Assembly: GCF_030504985.1 (NCBI RefSeq)
Contig: NZ_JASERU010000002.1
Coordinates: forward strand, 248,001-312,000
Reading direction: 5' to 3'
Length of the DNA: 64,000 nt
Origin: Fulvimonas sp. R45
GTDB lineage: Bacteria > Pseudomonadota > Gammaproteobacteria > Xanthomonadales > Rhodanobacteraceae
Part shown: piece by piece, positions 45,602 through 59,328 of the stretch
How positions within the stretch are numbered: position 1 is the stretch's first letter
Layout: each line of letters opens with the position of its first letter
The notes under the pieces: model-generated
Told to the model about the DNA's origin: nothing
The model's input: only the letters and a program-made list of their open reading frames with translations
Databases searched by the model: none
Translations under genes and position numbers: made by a program

Positions 45602-48067
45602 ATGACGGCGGCCCGCGCGCGGCGCGTGGCGGGGGGCGCGGGCCTGGCGCTGGTCCTGGCGCTGGCCGTTCCCTGCGCGCGGGGCGCCGCGCCCGCACCG
45701 GCACCCGCGCCGCTGCTGTCCACGCAGACGCGCTTCGCGATCCCCGCGCAACCGCTGCCCGGGGCGTTGATGGCGCTGGGGCGGCAGGCCGACGTGCAGG
45801 TGCTGGCCGCCGGCGCCGCCGTGGCCGACCAGCGCAGCCCGGGCGCCCGCGGTGAGCTGAGCCTGTCGGCGGCGCTGGCCCGGCTGCTGGACGGCACCGG
45901 GCTGGACTACGAGGTGGTCGGCGCACGCACCGTGGTGGTGCGCCGGCGCGCGTTCGTGGCGGCGCTGCCGTTCGAGAGCCGGCTGCGCGGCGCCAAGCCG
46001 AGCGTGCCGATCGTCAGCGCGCTGGATGCCGTGCACGTCTCCGCGCTGCTGCCGGCCGACGCCGGCTTCAAGGCCGACGCCACCCGCGGCGCCACCCGCA
46101 CCGACACCGACCTGGCCGACGTCCCGCAGGCGGTCAGCATCGTCACGCGCGAGCGGATGGACACGCAGCAGGCCTTCGAGGTGGCCGACGTGGTGCGCCA
46201 CGTGGCCGGCGTGGACTACGTGGACGGCTACGGCGGCGCGCCGCTGTTCCGCATCCGCGGCTTCAGCGCCGGCAACGGCATGACCGACGGCATGCCCAAC
46301 GGCGTGGCGCGCGTCGAGGACCTGCCGCCGCTGATCGCGGTGGAGCGGGTGGAGGTGCTGAAGGGGCCGGAGGCGATCCTGGGCGAGGCTTCGTCGGACG
46401 ACAGCTTCGGCGGCGCGGTGAACATCGTGATGAAGCGCCCGCAGGCCGAGCCGGTGCGGCGGATGACGTTCTCGGCCGGCCGCTACGACGGCACCCGGCT
46501 GGGCTTCGACTTCGCCGGTGCGCTGGACGCGCAGGGGCGGCTGGCCTACCGGCTGGTGGCCGCGGGCAACGACGCCCACCGCACCGCCCAGGGCTACCGC
46601 GGCCGGCGCAGCGGCTACCTGGCGCCGTCGATCGCCTGGCGCGACGGGTCCACGCGCCTGCTGCTGGGCGCCGAATACCTGGACAACCGGGTGCCGGTGC
46701 CCGACCACGTGGTGCTGCTCGGCGAGTCGCCCGAATCGCCGCTGTCCGGCAATTATTCGCTGGCGCAGGCGTCGCCGTTCGGCGTACTGGCCGGCAATGC
46801 GGACGACCACGCGCGTTTCCGCACCCGGCGCGTCTACTACATGGCCGAGCAGGGCCTGGAGGCGGGCTGGAGCCTGCGCAGCCGCGGCCAGTACGTGAGC
46901 CAGCGCGACAGCGGCCAGGCCTGGGCCTTCCTGCACGCGGACCGGTCCGGCCAGGCCGACGTGCAGGCCAGCGCCTACCGCTACGCGGACGCGTTCTACA
47001 CGCTGCAGAACGAGCTGGCGGGGCATGTCGAGCAGGGCGCGCTGACGCACGACCTGCTGTTCGGCTTCGACTACGCGCACACCCGCGAAGGCGGCGGCGC
47101 GGGCGGCGGCGTCAGCATGGTGAAGACCAGCACGGTGCATGCCTACGACCTGTTCGCCGGCGGCTCGCTGCCTTCGGCGCGGGTCGCGGCGCAATCGCCC
47201 GACACGGTAAGCGCGTTGGGCGGTTCGTGGTCCGTCCGCGAGGGCCTGTTCGCGCAGGACCAGGTGGCCCTGGGCGAATCCTGGGACGTGCTGGCGGCGC
47301 TGCGGCGCACCCGCTGGCGGCTCGCCGGCAGCGGCCCCGCCGCCGCGCCGCCACAGCGGCGCGCGATCTGGGTGCCGCGGCTGGGCGTGGTGTACAAGCC
47401 GGGCCCGGCGCTGTCGCTGTACGCCTCCAGCGCCACCGGCTTCCAGGCCAGCGCGCTGCTGGGCGAGGACGGCCGGCCGTTGCCGCCGTCGGTGTCGCGG
47501 CAGCTGGAAGCGGGCGCGCGCCTCGAGCTGTTCGACCATCGCGCGCGGCTGAGCGTGGCCGGCTACCGCATCCGGCTCGACCACAGCGTGGAGCAGGTAT
47601 CGCCCGACCCGCCGTACTTCGCCACGCCCGGTCCGGGCCAGACCCACCACGGCCTGGAGCTCGAGTTCGAGGGCCAGCCGTTGCCGGGCCTGGACCTGTC
47701 CGCCAACGCCACCACCGCCACCATCCGCAACCGGGACGGCAGCCTGCCGCTCGCGGCGCCGCGGCGCAGCTTCAACCTGTGGGCCAGCTACCGCTTCCAG
47801 CACGCGCCGCTCGAGGACTGGAGCGTGGCCGGCGGACTGTTCGCGCGCAGCCGCAGCCTGGGCCGCGCCGCCGACGGCGCGTATTTCGACATCCCTGGCC
47901 AGGCCAGCGTCGAGCTCAACGTGAGCTGGCACATGCGGCGCTGGCAGCTGACGCTGGGCGCGAAGAACCTGTTCGCGCGCACGCTGTACGCGGTCGACGC
48001 CAACCAGGCCTTCGTGCCGCTGCGCGAGGGACGGGTGGTGCGGTTCAGCGGCACCTACGACTTCTGA
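45602..48067 (+). CDS. FecA-like TonB receptor with N-terminal signalling (STN) domain
   Basis: About 821 residues from ATG 45602 (45563 or 45572 possible). Signal peptide, then an STN domain (FAIPAQPLPGALMALGRQADVQVLA to VVGARTVVVR) that contacts FecR in the periplasm. The plug has VPQAVSIVTRERMD and VEVLKGPEAILG, and the barrel ends in VVRFSGTYDF. The receptor both imports a ligand, probably a ferric siderophore, and signals its presence through FecR to the sigma factor. Ligand is not identifiable from sequence. Lies about 100 bases after fecR. Confidence 0.88.
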   Translation: MTAARARRVAGGAGLALVLALAVPCARGAAPAPAPAPLLSTQTRFAIPAQPLPGALMALGRQADVQVLAAGAAVADQRSPGARGELSLSAALARLLDGTGLDYEVVGARTVVVRRRAFVAALPFESRLRGAKPSVPIVSALDAVHVSALLPADAGFKADATRGATRTDTDLADVPQAVSIVTRERMDTQQAFEVADVVRHVAGVDYVDGYGGAPLFRIRGFSAGNGMTDGMPNGVARVEDLPPLIAVERVEVLKGPEAILGEASSDDSFGGAVNIVMKRPQAEPVRRMTFSAGRYDGTRLGFDFAGALDAQGRLAYRLVAAGNDAHRTAQGYRGRRSGYLAPSIAWRDGSTRLLLGAEYLDNRVPVPDHVVLLGESPESPLSGNYSLAQASPFGVLAGNADDHARFRTRRVYYMAEQGLEAGWSLRSRGQYVSQRDSGQAWAFLHADRSGQADVQASAYRYADAFYTLQNELAGHVEQGALTHDLLFGFDYAHTREGGGAGGGVSMVKTSTVHAYDLFAGGSLPSARVAAQSPDTVSALGGSWSVREGLFAQDQVALGESWDVLAALRRTRWRLAGSGPAAAPPQRRAIWVPRLGVVYKPGPALSLYASSATGFQASALLGEDGRPLPPSVSRQLEAGARLELFDHRARLSVAGYRIRLDHSVEQVSPDPPYFATPGPGQTHHGLELEFEGQPLPGLDLSANATTATIRNRDGSLPLAAPRRSFNLWASYRFQHAPLEDWSVAGGLFARSRSLGRAADGAYFDIPGQASVELNVSWHMRRWQLTLGAKNLFARTLYAVDANQAFVPLREGRVVRFSGTYDF

Positions 48068-48069
48068 CC

Positions 48070-48933
48070 CTAGCCGGCGGCGAGCAGGCCGGGCGCGTGG
48101 CGCGGCGGATCCGCGGGCGCCTGGGCGGGCGTCGCGGCCGGGGCCTGCATGCGCTGGCGCAGCGGGTCGCGGAAGGCGTCGAGGAAGGCGCGGCAAGCCT
48201 CGCGGCGGAAGGCCTCGCGTTGTCGCCCGGCACGGCGGTCCGGCGGCGGGGTTTCCCGCGCGCCGAGCGTGTCCAACTGCACGCAGGGCAGGCGGTGCCA
48301 CGCGGCCAGTTCGCGCAGCAGCGACAGCAGCAGCTCGCGCGGCTGCAGGCCGTGGCTGCCGCGCAGGAAGTCGCCCGCGGCGGCGGTGTCCAGGTGCGGG
48401 CTGGCGCCCTGCATCGCGCCGACCAGCAGGCCCTCACCGCCGCCGAAGGTCAGGGCGCAGGCGGCCAGCGGTTCGCGTTCGTCGTTCAGCAGCAGCAGGG
48501 CCAGCTCGCCGGTCCCGGCCCGTGCCGGCTTGCGCAGGTGCAGGTGGACCGGCGCGCTGCCGTCCGGGCGCAGCGTGGCCAGGCGCACGTCGTGCCCGCG
48601 CAGCACCCGATCCCGCAGCCGGGCGGGGAAGCGCCGCTGCACGAAGTCGTAGTGCGCGGCCACCACGCGCTGCCGCGCCGCGGGCCCCAAGCGCGCGGCG
48701 ATGCAGGGCCGGTGCCAGCGTTCGTACAGCCGCGGATCGACCTGCGCGGCGCGGCGCAGGGCCTCGCCCTCGTCCACCGTGCGCAGCCAGCGCGTCTGCC
48801 CGGGGCGCAGCCAGTGCAGCAGCCGCCATGCCGTGCGCCAACTGCGCTCGCCGCAGGCCAGGCGCAGCGACCAGCGGCGGTGCAGCGCTTCCACCCACAG
48901 CGCATGCGCGGGTCGCGGTTCCCTGCCGTCCAT
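48070..48933 (-). CDS. DUF535 (VirK/YbjX family) protein
   Basis: 287 residues. The HYDFVQRRFPARLRDRVLRG stretch, the LRPDGSAPVHLHLRKP...GELALLLL segment and LLVGAMQGA...LRGSHGLQPRELLL match DUF535. Members are linked to resistance to host peptides or surface changes in some pathogens (family knowledge); no enzymatic activity is established. The C-terminal 40 residues are Ala/Pro-rich and probably disordered. It converges on the FecA-like gene, with stops three bases apart. ATG 48933 was chosen; an earlier start at 48972 is possible. Confidence 0.75.
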   Translation of the reverse strand: MDGREPRPAHALWVEALHRRWSLRLACGERSWRTAWRLLHWLRPGQTRWLRTVDEGEALRRAAQVDPRLYERWHRPCIAARLGPAARQRVVAAHYDFVQRRFPARLRDRVLRGHDVRLATLRPDGSAPVHLHLRKPARAGTGELALLLLNDEREPLAACALTFGGGEGLLVGAMQGASPHLDTAAAGDFLRGSHGLQPRELLLSLLRELAAWHRLPCVQLDTLGARETPPPDRRAGRQREAFRREACRAFLDAFRDPLRQRMQAPAATPAQAPADPPRHAPGLLAAG

Positions 48934-49030
48934 CGGTTCGCCCTTTCGTGCCCAGTTGCTCCCATGACGCACGGGCGGGCGGTTTTTGAAACGCGGCGGG
49001 CCACCGGCCGGCGGCCCGCCGCGTCGGCCA

Positions 49031-51526
<2,496 letters not shown>

Positions 51527-51591
51527 GGGGACTCTCCGAGAAAATGTTGCGTTGCAGCGAGGCCAAGGTACGACCTCGCATGGCATTGGTC

Positions 51592-51613
51592 AATGGACGT
51601 CTATACGTCCATT
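51592..51613. promoter_or_regulatory. Perfect palindrome upstream of the TonB receptor
   Basis: AATGGACGT (51592-51600) and ACGTCCATT (51605-51613) are exact reverse complements with a 4-base spacer. The core GGACGTCTATACGTCC resembles two adjoining MetJ met boxes (AGACGTCT repeated) at 13 of 16 positions. On the minus strand TATAGA inside the palindrome could be a -10 element, so a repressor here would control the receptor. Confidence 0.6.
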
Positions 51614-51787
51614 CCTGCATAAGCAAACGACTCGACAGATCCAGGGCGGGCGCCGCCGCCGTACGGCTCCCTCGGTTCAGGCTACTCTGGCGGCTGGTGC
51701 GTGCCAACCGCGGGCGCATTGAAATCCGTGGCTTCGCCTCGATAATGGCCGCGGAAAGTATCGGGGCCTGCGCCCGGAGTTGTACGA

Positions 51788-52099
51788 ATGCCCATCTACG
51801 AATTCGAATGCGCCCAGTGCGGCCACCGCTTCGACCGCCTGCAGAAACTGTCCGACCCCGACCCCGCGGCCTGTCCCGCCTGCGGCGCGCCGCGGGTGCA
51901 GCGGCGGGTGAGCGCGCCGTCGTTCCGGCTGGCCGGCGGCGGCTGGTACGAGACGGACTTCAAGAAGGACGGCGACCGCAAGCGCAACCTCGCCGGCGAC
52001 GCCGCCGCGTCCACGAAGGACGGGCCGGCTGCGACAGCCCCGGCCCCGGCCCCGGCGCCTGCAGCGGCGCCGGCGCCCGGGCCTGCGAAGGGTGATTGA
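51788..52099 (+). CDS. FmdB-family zinc-ribbon protein
   Basis: 103 residues. MPIYEFECAQCGHRFDRLQK and ACPACGAPRVQRRV give the two CxxC pairs of the putative regulatory FmdB zinc ribbon. The rest is a low-complexity Ala/Pro tail (PAPAPAPAAAPAPGP). Function is not established. It commonly precedes aspS in gammaproteobacteria, and does so here with one DUF3011 gene between. Confidence 0.85.
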   Translation: MPIYEFECAQCGHRFDRLQKLSDPDPAACPACGAPRVQRRVSAPSFRLAGGGWYETDFKKDGDRKRNLAGDAAASTKDGPAATAPAPAPAPAAAPAPGPAKGD

Positions 52100-52178
52100 G
52101 CGGCCCGGGCGGCGGGAAGGCGTATCCATCCGCCCGGCCCGCCGCTACCTTGACGATGCCATGACCAGGAGGGGTGCC

Positions 52179-52694
52179 ATGAACATCTGGACGAAAATGG
52201 CGGCCGTCGCCGCCGGCGTGCTGCTGGCCGGCGCCTGTCTCGCGCCGCGCGCCGCGCTGGCCGGGCGCCACGGCGACCGCAACCAGGAAGTCTATTGCGC
52301 CAGCAGCGACAGCCGGGGCACGCGCTGCCAGATGCCGTGGCGGGATTCGGCGCTCGCCCGGCAGATGTCCGATGCCGCCTGCATCAAGGGGCGGACCTGG
52401 GGCAGCGATCCCTACACCGTGTGGGTCAAGGGCGGCTGCCGCGCCAATTTCCGCGACGCCCGCGGCGGCTACGACCGCCCCGGCCGTGACGACCGCGAGG
52501 TCTACTGCGCCAGCAACGACAACCGCGGCACGCGCTGCCGCATGCCCTGGCGCCATTCCGAGCTGTCGCGGCAGATGTCCAAGGCCGCCTGCGTCGAAGG
52601 ACGGACCTGGGGCAGCGACCCTTACAGCGTGTGGGTCAAGAACGGTTGCCGCGGGCAATTCCGCGAGGCCCGCGGCGGCCGCCCGCGCTGGTAG
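52179..52694 (+). CDS. Secreted DUF3011 protein with two tandem repeats
   Basis: 171 residues from ATG 52179 (AGGAGGGG just upstream). Signal peptide ends near ALA. Two units of about 62 residues (roughly 36-98 and 107-169) follow, each with CAS, RGTRC, MPWR, QMS, AAC and the closing GRTWGSDPY-VWVK-GCR of DUF3011, and about three quarters identical to each other. Each unit has four cysteines, so two disulfides per unit are likely in the periplasm or outside. Function unknown. Sits between fmdB and aspS. Confidence 0.8.
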   Translation: MNIWTKMAAVAAGVLLAGACLAPRAALAGRHGDRNQEVYCASSDSRGTRCQMPWRDSALARQMSDAACIKGRTWGSDPYTVWVKGGCRANFRDARGGYDRPGRDDREVYCASNDNRGTRCRMPWRHSELSRQMSKAACVEGRTWGSDPYSVWVKNGCRGQFREARGGRPRW

Positions 52695-52802
52695 GCCGGC
52701 CGCCGGAGGCGCGGCGCACTGCGCCGGGGGATGTCGCCGTGATGCTAAGATTCGCGGCCTTTCCCCCGTTTCCCAAGGGCGCCCGCCCGGAGTTCCAAGC
52801 GC

Positions 52803-54566
<1,764 letters not shown>

Positions 54567-54581
54567 ACGCCCGCGGCATTT

Positions 54582-54723
54582 CCTTCTCCCCTGCGGGGAG
54601 AAGGTGGCCCGAAGGGTCGGATGAGGGGCGGGTGCTTGCGGCGAGATTGGGTGGGGCGAGGCTTTGTAGCTCCATCATCGCAAGATTGGCCCCTCACCCC
54701 AGCCCTCTCCCCGGAGGGGAGAG
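54582..54723. repeat. Composite hairpin repeat between aspS and the hydrolase gene
   Basis: CCTTCTCCCCTGCGGGGAGAAGG (54582-54604) is a perfect hairpin followed by TGGCCCGAAGGGTCGGATGAGGGG. The opposite arm at 54692-54723 carries CTCACCCCAGCCCTCTCCCC and GGAGGGGAGAGG. The unit is about 140 bases with two hairpins in inverted order, like a small non-autonomous element, and fills the whole gap. Confidence 0.8.
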
Positions 54724-54745
54724 GGAGCAAAGAGCACGCTGACCG

Positions 54746-55381
54746 ATGCCCGAACACATCATCCTGTTGCACGGCCTGTGGATGCGCGGCTTCGCACTGG
54801 GCATGCTGCATCGGCGGCTGATCGCCGAGGGCTTCCGCGTGCACCGCTTCGACTACATGAGCGTGGCGGCGACGCAGGAGCACATCCTCAAGCGCCTGCA
54901 CGCGCGCATGAACGAGTGCGGGCCCGCGCCGGTGCACCTGGTCGGCCACAGCCTGGGCGGCCTGCTGGCCCTGCGCGCCTGCGCGGGCGAGGCCGCGCTG
55001 CCGCCGGGGCGCATCGCCTGCCTCGGTTCGCCGCTCAGGGGCAGCATCACGGCGCGGCGCTTCGCCGGGCTGGGGCGCGGCGGCGAGGTGCTGCTGGGCC
55101 ACAACCGCGAATTGCTGGAACACGGCTTCGAGCGCTGGGACGGCCCGCGCGAGCTGGGCGTGATCGCCGGACGCATGCCGCTGGGCCTGGGCTCGATGCT
55201 GGTGCAGGTGGACGGCGAACACGACGGTACCGTGGCGGTGGCGGAAACCCGCCTGCCGGGCCTGGCCGACCACTGCGTGGTGGAGACCAGCCACACCGGC
55301 CTGCTGTTCTCGCCCGAGGTGGCGCGGCTGGTGGCCGGGTTCCTGCGCACGGGGCGGTTTGCCGCCGCCGGGGGCGATTGA
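54746..55381 (+). CDS. Small alpha/beta hydrolase (lipase-like)
   Basis: 211 residues. [11 protein letters not shown] gives the oxyanion HG motif, [12 protein letters not shown] the nucleophile Ser near 73, an Asp in [12 protein letters not shown], and a His in [10 protein letters not shown], forming a lipase-type triad. No signal peptide, so cytoplasmic. The DGTVAV...SHTGLL pattern recalls esterases of the PGAP1/triacylglycerol-lipase group. Its substrate is unknown. It lies just upstream of yebC. Confidence 0.8.
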   Translation: MPEHIILLHGLWMRGFALGMLHRRLIAEGFRVHRFDYMSVAATQEHILKRLHARMNECGPAPVHLVGHSLGGLLALRACAGEAALPPGRIACLGSPLRGSITARRFAGLGRGGEVLLGHNRELLEHGFERWDGPRELGVIAGRMPLGLGSMLVQVDGEHDGTVAVAETRLPGLADHCVVETSHTGLLFSPEVARLVAGFLRTGRFAAAGGD

Positions 55382-55421
55382 AGTAAAATCGCCCGCTTGT
55401 CCACAGTTCAGGTTGCCAGCC

Positions 55422-56135
55422 ATGGGTAGAGGCCCGTCCATCGAAGGCCGCAAGAACGCCGAAGACGCCAAGCGCGCCAAGGTGTTCACCAAGCTGATCC
55501 GCGAGATCACCGTCGCCACCCGCGCCGGCGTGGCCGATCCCGCGCTCAACCCGCGCCTGCGCGCGGCGGTGGACAAGGCGCTGGCGGCGAACATGCCCAA
55601 GGACACCATCGAGCGCGCGATCAAGCGCGGCTCGGGCGCCGACGGCGCCGGCGAGGAGATGCGCTACGAGGGCTACGGCCCGGGCGGCGTGGCGCTGATC
55701 ATCGACTGCTTCACCGACAACCCCACCCGCACCGTGGCCGACGTGCGCCATGCGCTGTCCAAGCACGGCGGCAACCTGGGCACCTCCGGCTCGGTGGCGT
55801 TCCAGTTCACCCGCTGCGGCGAGCTGGTGTTCGCCACCGGCGGCGACGAGGCGGCCGAGGAGAAGGTGCTGGAAGCGGCGTTGGAGGCCGGCGCCGACGA
55901 CGTGGTGAACGAGCACGGCGAAAGCACCGTGCTGTGCGCGCCGGAGAGCTTCGAGGCGGTGCAGCAGGCGCTGTCCGCCGCGGGCCTGGAGGCCGAGCAC
56001 GCCGGCGTGGGCATGCGCCCCAACAACCGCGTGCCGGTGCCCGGCGACGCCGCCGAGGCGCTCGCCGCCCTGCTGGACAAGCTGGACGCCCTGGACGACG
56101 TCAGCGAGGTCTACCACAACGCCCTGCTGCCGTGA
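55422..56135 (+). CDS. yebC: YebC/PmpR-family regulator or translation factor
   Basis: 237 residues. The N-terminus [20 protein letters not shown] is the Xanthomonad variant of the YebC start; [13 protein letters not shown] and [26 protein letters not shown] are family signatures. Members act as DNA-binding regulators (PmpR) and help ribosomes at proline stretches (family knowledge). It precedes ruvC, a widely conserved arrangement. Confidence 0.93.
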   Translation: MGRGPSIEGRKNAEDAKRAKVFTKLIREITVATRAGVADPALNPRLRAAVDKALAANMPKDTIERAIKRGSGADGAGEEMRYEGYGPGGVALIIDCFTDNPTRTVADVRHALSKHGGNLGTSGSVAFQFTRCGELVFATGGDEAAEEKVLEAALEAGADDVVNEHGESTVLCAPESFEAVQQALSAAGLEAEHAGVGMRPNNRVPVPGDAAEALAALLDKLDALDDVSEVYHNALLP

Positions 56136-56218
56136 TGCAGGCGCGCGCGGGACAGCGGGAATAGGGGCTCCGCGGAACGGGCGGCATCGAGGCCGCCCGT
56201 CCCGGTTCCCGCCCAGCC

Positions 56219-56773
56219 ATGACGACACCGATTCCAGCCTCCGCCGCGCCGCCCGTGCGCATCCTCGGCATCGACCCGGGCAGCCAGCGCACCGGGGTGG
56301 GCATCATCGACGTCGACGCGCGCGGCCGGCTGACGCACGTCTTCCACGGCACGCTCGCGGTGGCGGGCGAGGCCAGCTTCCCGCTGCGCCTGAAACGCAT
56401 TTTTGACGAGCTGGGTGACATCATCGCCGCCCATCGTCCGGTGGAGTGCGGGGTCGAGCGCGTGTTCATGGCGCGCAATGCCGACTCCGCCCTGAAACTG
56501 GGCCAGGCGCGCGGGGCGGCGATCTGCGCGGTGGTCGGCCAGGGGATCGTGGTGCACGAATACGCAGCGACGGAAGTGAAGCAGGCCGTGGTCGGCAGCG
56601 GCCGCGGCGACAAGGCGCAGGTACAGCACATGGTCGGCGTGCTGCTGGGCCTGAAGGGGCCGCTGCAGGCCGACGCCGCCGACGCGCTGGCGATCGCGGT
56701 GACGCACGCGCACACGCGCGCCAGCCTGGGCCGCGCGGGCATCCCGCGCGGGGCCTGGAGGCGGGGCCGGTGA
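56219..56773 (+). CDS. ruvC: Holliday junction resolvase RuvC
   Basis: 184 residues. RNase-H-like fold with catalytic acids in [32 protein letters not shown] and the terminal [12 protein letters not shown]. It cuts junctions delivered by RuvAB. The first ten residues are a Pro/Ala-rich extension. The stop overlaps ruvA (GTGA). Confidence 0.96.
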   Translation: MTTPIPASAAPPVRILGIDPGSQRTGVGIIDVDARGRLTHVFHGTLAVAGEASFPLRLKRIFDELGDIIAAHRPVECGVERVFMARNADSALKLGQARGAAICAVVGQGIVVHEYAATEVKQAVVGSGRGDKAQVQHMVGVLLGLKGPLQADAADALAIAVTHAHTRASLGRAGIPRGAWRRGR

Positions 56774-57381
56774 TCGGCCGCCTGCGCGGCATCCTGGCGT
56801 CCAAGCAGCCGCCGTGGCTGCTGGTGGACGTGGGCGGCGTCGGCTACGAGCTGGAAGCGCCGATGTCCACCATCTACGACCTGCCGCCGGTCGGCAAGGA
56901 AGTGGTCCTGCTCACCCACTACGCGGTGAAGGAGGACAGCGTGGCGCTGTACGGCTTCCTGCACGAGTCCGAGCGCGCGCTGTTCCGCAACCTGCAGAAG
57001 GTGTCCGGCATCGGCGCCAAGATCGCGCTGGCGGTGCTGTCGGGCGTGTCGGTCGACCACTTCGCGCGGCTGGTGCAGGCCGGCGACGTGGTGGCGCTGA
57101 CCAAGATCCCCGGCATCGGCAAGAAGACCGCCGAGCGCATCGTGGTGGAGCTGCGCGACCGCGTGGACGGCCTCGGCGCCGGCGCGCCGGGCGTGGCCGG
57201 CAAGGCGGCCGGCGCGCCGCTGGACGCGGTGGGCGAGGCCACGGTGGCGCTGCAGCAGCTCGGCTACAAGCCGGCCGAGGTGGCCCGGCTGGTGCAGAAG
57301 GTGGCCGCCGACGGCGACGCCGCCGAGGCGATCATCCGCAAGGCGTTGCGCGTGGCCCTGGGCGGCCAGGTGCCCGCATGA
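56770..57381 (+). CDS. ruvA: Holliday junction DNA helicase subunit RuvA
   Basis: 203 residues. N-terminal OB domain ([27 protein letters not shown]), two helix-hairpin-helix motifs ([31 protein letters not shown]) and the C-terminal RuvB-binding domain. It tetramerises on junction DNA and recruits RuvB. Starts at GTG 56770, overlapping ruvC. Its stop overlaps the first kup gene by four bases. Confidence 0.96.
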   Translation: MIGRLRGILASKQPPWLLVDVGGVGYELEAPMSTIYDLPPVGKEVVLLTHYAVKEDSVALYGFLHESERALFRNLQKVSGIGAKIALAVLSGVSVDHFARLVQAGDVVALTKIPGIGKKTAERIVVELRDRVDGLGAGAPGVAGKAAGAPLDAVGEATVALQQLGYKPAEVARLVQKVAADGDAAEAIIRKALRVALGGQVPA

Positions 57382-59300
57382 GCGAGCCGGCGAAGACGGA
57401 GCCCGCGGCGCAGTCCGCCGACGGGGCCGAGCGGCTGCACGGCAGCAAGCGGGCGCTGATCCTCGGCGCCATCGGCGTGGTGTTCGGCGACATCGGCACC
57501 AGCCCGCTGTACACCATGCACGAGACCTTCCTGCCGGAACACGGGCTGCACCCGCACTCGACCACCGTGCTGGGCATCCTGTCGCTGGTCACCTGGTCGC
57601 TGATCATGGTGGTGGCGGTGAAGTACGTGAGCCTGGTGATGCGCGCCGACAACAAGGGCGAGGGCGGCATCATGGCGCTGATGGCGCTGGCGCAGCGCGC
57701 CGTCGGCGGCTCCGTGCGCATGCGCAGGCTGGTGGTGCTGATGGCGCTGCTGGGCGCGGCGCTGTTCATCGGCGACGGCGTGATCACGCCGTCGATCTCG
57801 GTGCTGTCGGCGGTCGAGGGCCTGAAGGTGGCCGCGCCGCACCTGGGGCATTCGGTGGTGCCGATCACGGTGGCGGTGCTGCTCGGCCTGTTCTGGCTGC
57901 AGCGGCACGGCACCGCCAAGGTGGGCGCGCTGTTCGGCCCGGTGATGGTGCTGTGGTTCCTCAGCCTGGGCGTGATCGGGGTGTGGAACATCGTGCGCTC
58001 GCCGGGCGTGCTGTGGGCGCTCAACCCGTGGTACGCGGTGCAGTTCTTCATGAACCACGGCACCACCTCGATCCTGGCGCTGGGCTCGGTGGTGCTGTGC
58101 GTGACCGGCGCCGAGGCGCTGTACACCGACATGGGCCACTTCGGCCGCTTCCCGATCCGCGCCGCCTGGTTCTTCTTCGTGATGCCGGCGCTGCTGCTCA
58201 ACTACTACGGCCAGGGCGGCCTGCTGCTGCACCATCCCGAGGCGATCGCCAACCCGTTCTACCACGCGGTGCCGGGCTGGGCGCTGTACCCGATGATCGG
58301 GCTGGCCACGCTGGCCACGGTGATCGCGTCGCAGGCGGTGATCTCCGGCGCGTTCACGGTGACGCGGCAGGCGATCCAGCTGGGCTTCATCCCGCGCATG
58401 CAGGTGGTGCACACCTCGCGCGAGGCGATCGGGCAGATCTTCCTGCCGTGGGTGAACCGCTCGCTGATGGTGACGGTGATCGCCACGGTGATCGGCTTCG
58501 GCTCGTCCAACGCGCTGGCCGGCGCCTACGGCATCGCGGTGACCGGCACGATGGCGATCGACACCACCCTGACCATGATCGTGGCGCGGCGCATGTGGCA
58601 CTGGAACCGCGCGGTGGTGATCTGCGCCGCGCTGCTGTTCCTGTGCATCGACCTCAGCTACTTCGGCGCCAACACGCTGAAGATCCCCGACGGCGGCTGG
58701 TTCCCGCTGGTGCTGGGGCTGGCGATGTTCATCATGATGACCACCTGGCGGCGCGGGCGCGAGCTGGTGGTGCGCGAGATCAAGCAGGGCGGCCTGGCGC
58801 TGGCGCCGTTCATCGAGAACATCAGCGAGCACCCGCCGCTGCGGGTGCCGGGCACGGCGGTGTTCCTCACCGCCAACCAGGAGGCGGTGCCGCACGCGCT
58901 GCTGCACAACCTCAAGCACAACAAGGTGCTGCACGAGCGCAACGTGCTGCTGACGGTGGAAGTGCTGGAGACGCCGATCGCCGAGGCGGACGAGCGCATC
59001 ACGATCGAGGACCTGGGCGGCGGGTTCCACGGCCTGGGGCTGCGTTTCGGCTTCGCCGAGGACCCGAACGTGCCGCTGGCGCTGTCGCAGTGCGCGCGCG
59101 CGGGCCTGCCGTTCGACATGATGGACACTACCTTCTTCCTGTCGCGGGAGAACATCGTGGCCGACGCGGGCCGCCCCGGCATGGCGCTGTGGCGGGACAA
59201 GCTGTTCGCCTTCCTGTCGCGCAACGCGCTGCCGGCCACCGCGTTCTTCCAGATTCCCGGCAACCGGCTGATCGAGCTGGGCGCCCAGGTCGAGATCTGA
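57378..59300 (+). CDS. kup: Kup-family potassium transporter, first copy
   Basis: 640 residues. About 12 transmembrane helices in the first 430 residues, with [24 protein letters not shown] and [17 protein letters not shown], then a cytoplasmic C-terminal domain. Kup carriers bring in K+ with protons, useful at low pH. ATG 57378 overlaps the ruvA stop (ATGA). The last 609 bases are nearly identical to those of the next gene, including 279 bases without mismatch (58712-58990), while the N-terminal halves are clearly diverged, indicating gene conversion. Confidence 0.93.
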   Translation: MSEPAKTEPAAQSADGAERLHGSKRALILGAIGVVFGDIGTSPLYTMHETFLPEHGLHPHSTTVLGILSLVTWSLIMVVAVKYVSLVMRADNKGEGGIMALMALAQRAVGGSVRMRRLVVLMALLGAALFIGDGVITPSISVLSAVEGLKVAAPHLGHSVVPITVAVLLGLFWLQRHGTAKVGALFGPVMVLWFLSLGVIGVWNIVRSPGVLWALNPWYAVQFFMNHGTTSILALGSVVLCVTGAEALYTDMGHFGRFPIRAAWFFFVMPALLLNYYGQGGLLLHHPEAIANPFYHAVPGWALYPMIGLATLATVIASQAVISGAFTVTRQAIQLGFIPRMQVVHTSREAIGQIFLPWVNRSLMVTVIATVIGFGSSNALAGAYGIAVTGTMAIDTTLTMIVARRMWHWNRAVVICAALLFLCIDLSYFGANTLKIPDGGWFPLVLGLAMFIMMTTWRRGRELVVREIKQGGLALAPFIENISEHPPLRVPGTAVFLTANQEAVPHALLHNLKHNKVLHERNVLLTVEVLETPIAEADERITIEDLGGGFHGLGLRFGFAEDPNVPLALSQCARAGLPFDMMDTTFFLSRENIVADAGRPGMALWRDKLFAFLSRNALPATAFFQIPGNRLIELGAQVEI

Positions 59301-59328
59301 GCCTACCCGCTCCGCGAGGCCTTTCCCC

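Noticed and set aside
45452-48301. 949-codon minus-strand open frame
   Set aside because: Antisense to the FecA-like receptor, with shadow composition and no recognisable domain.
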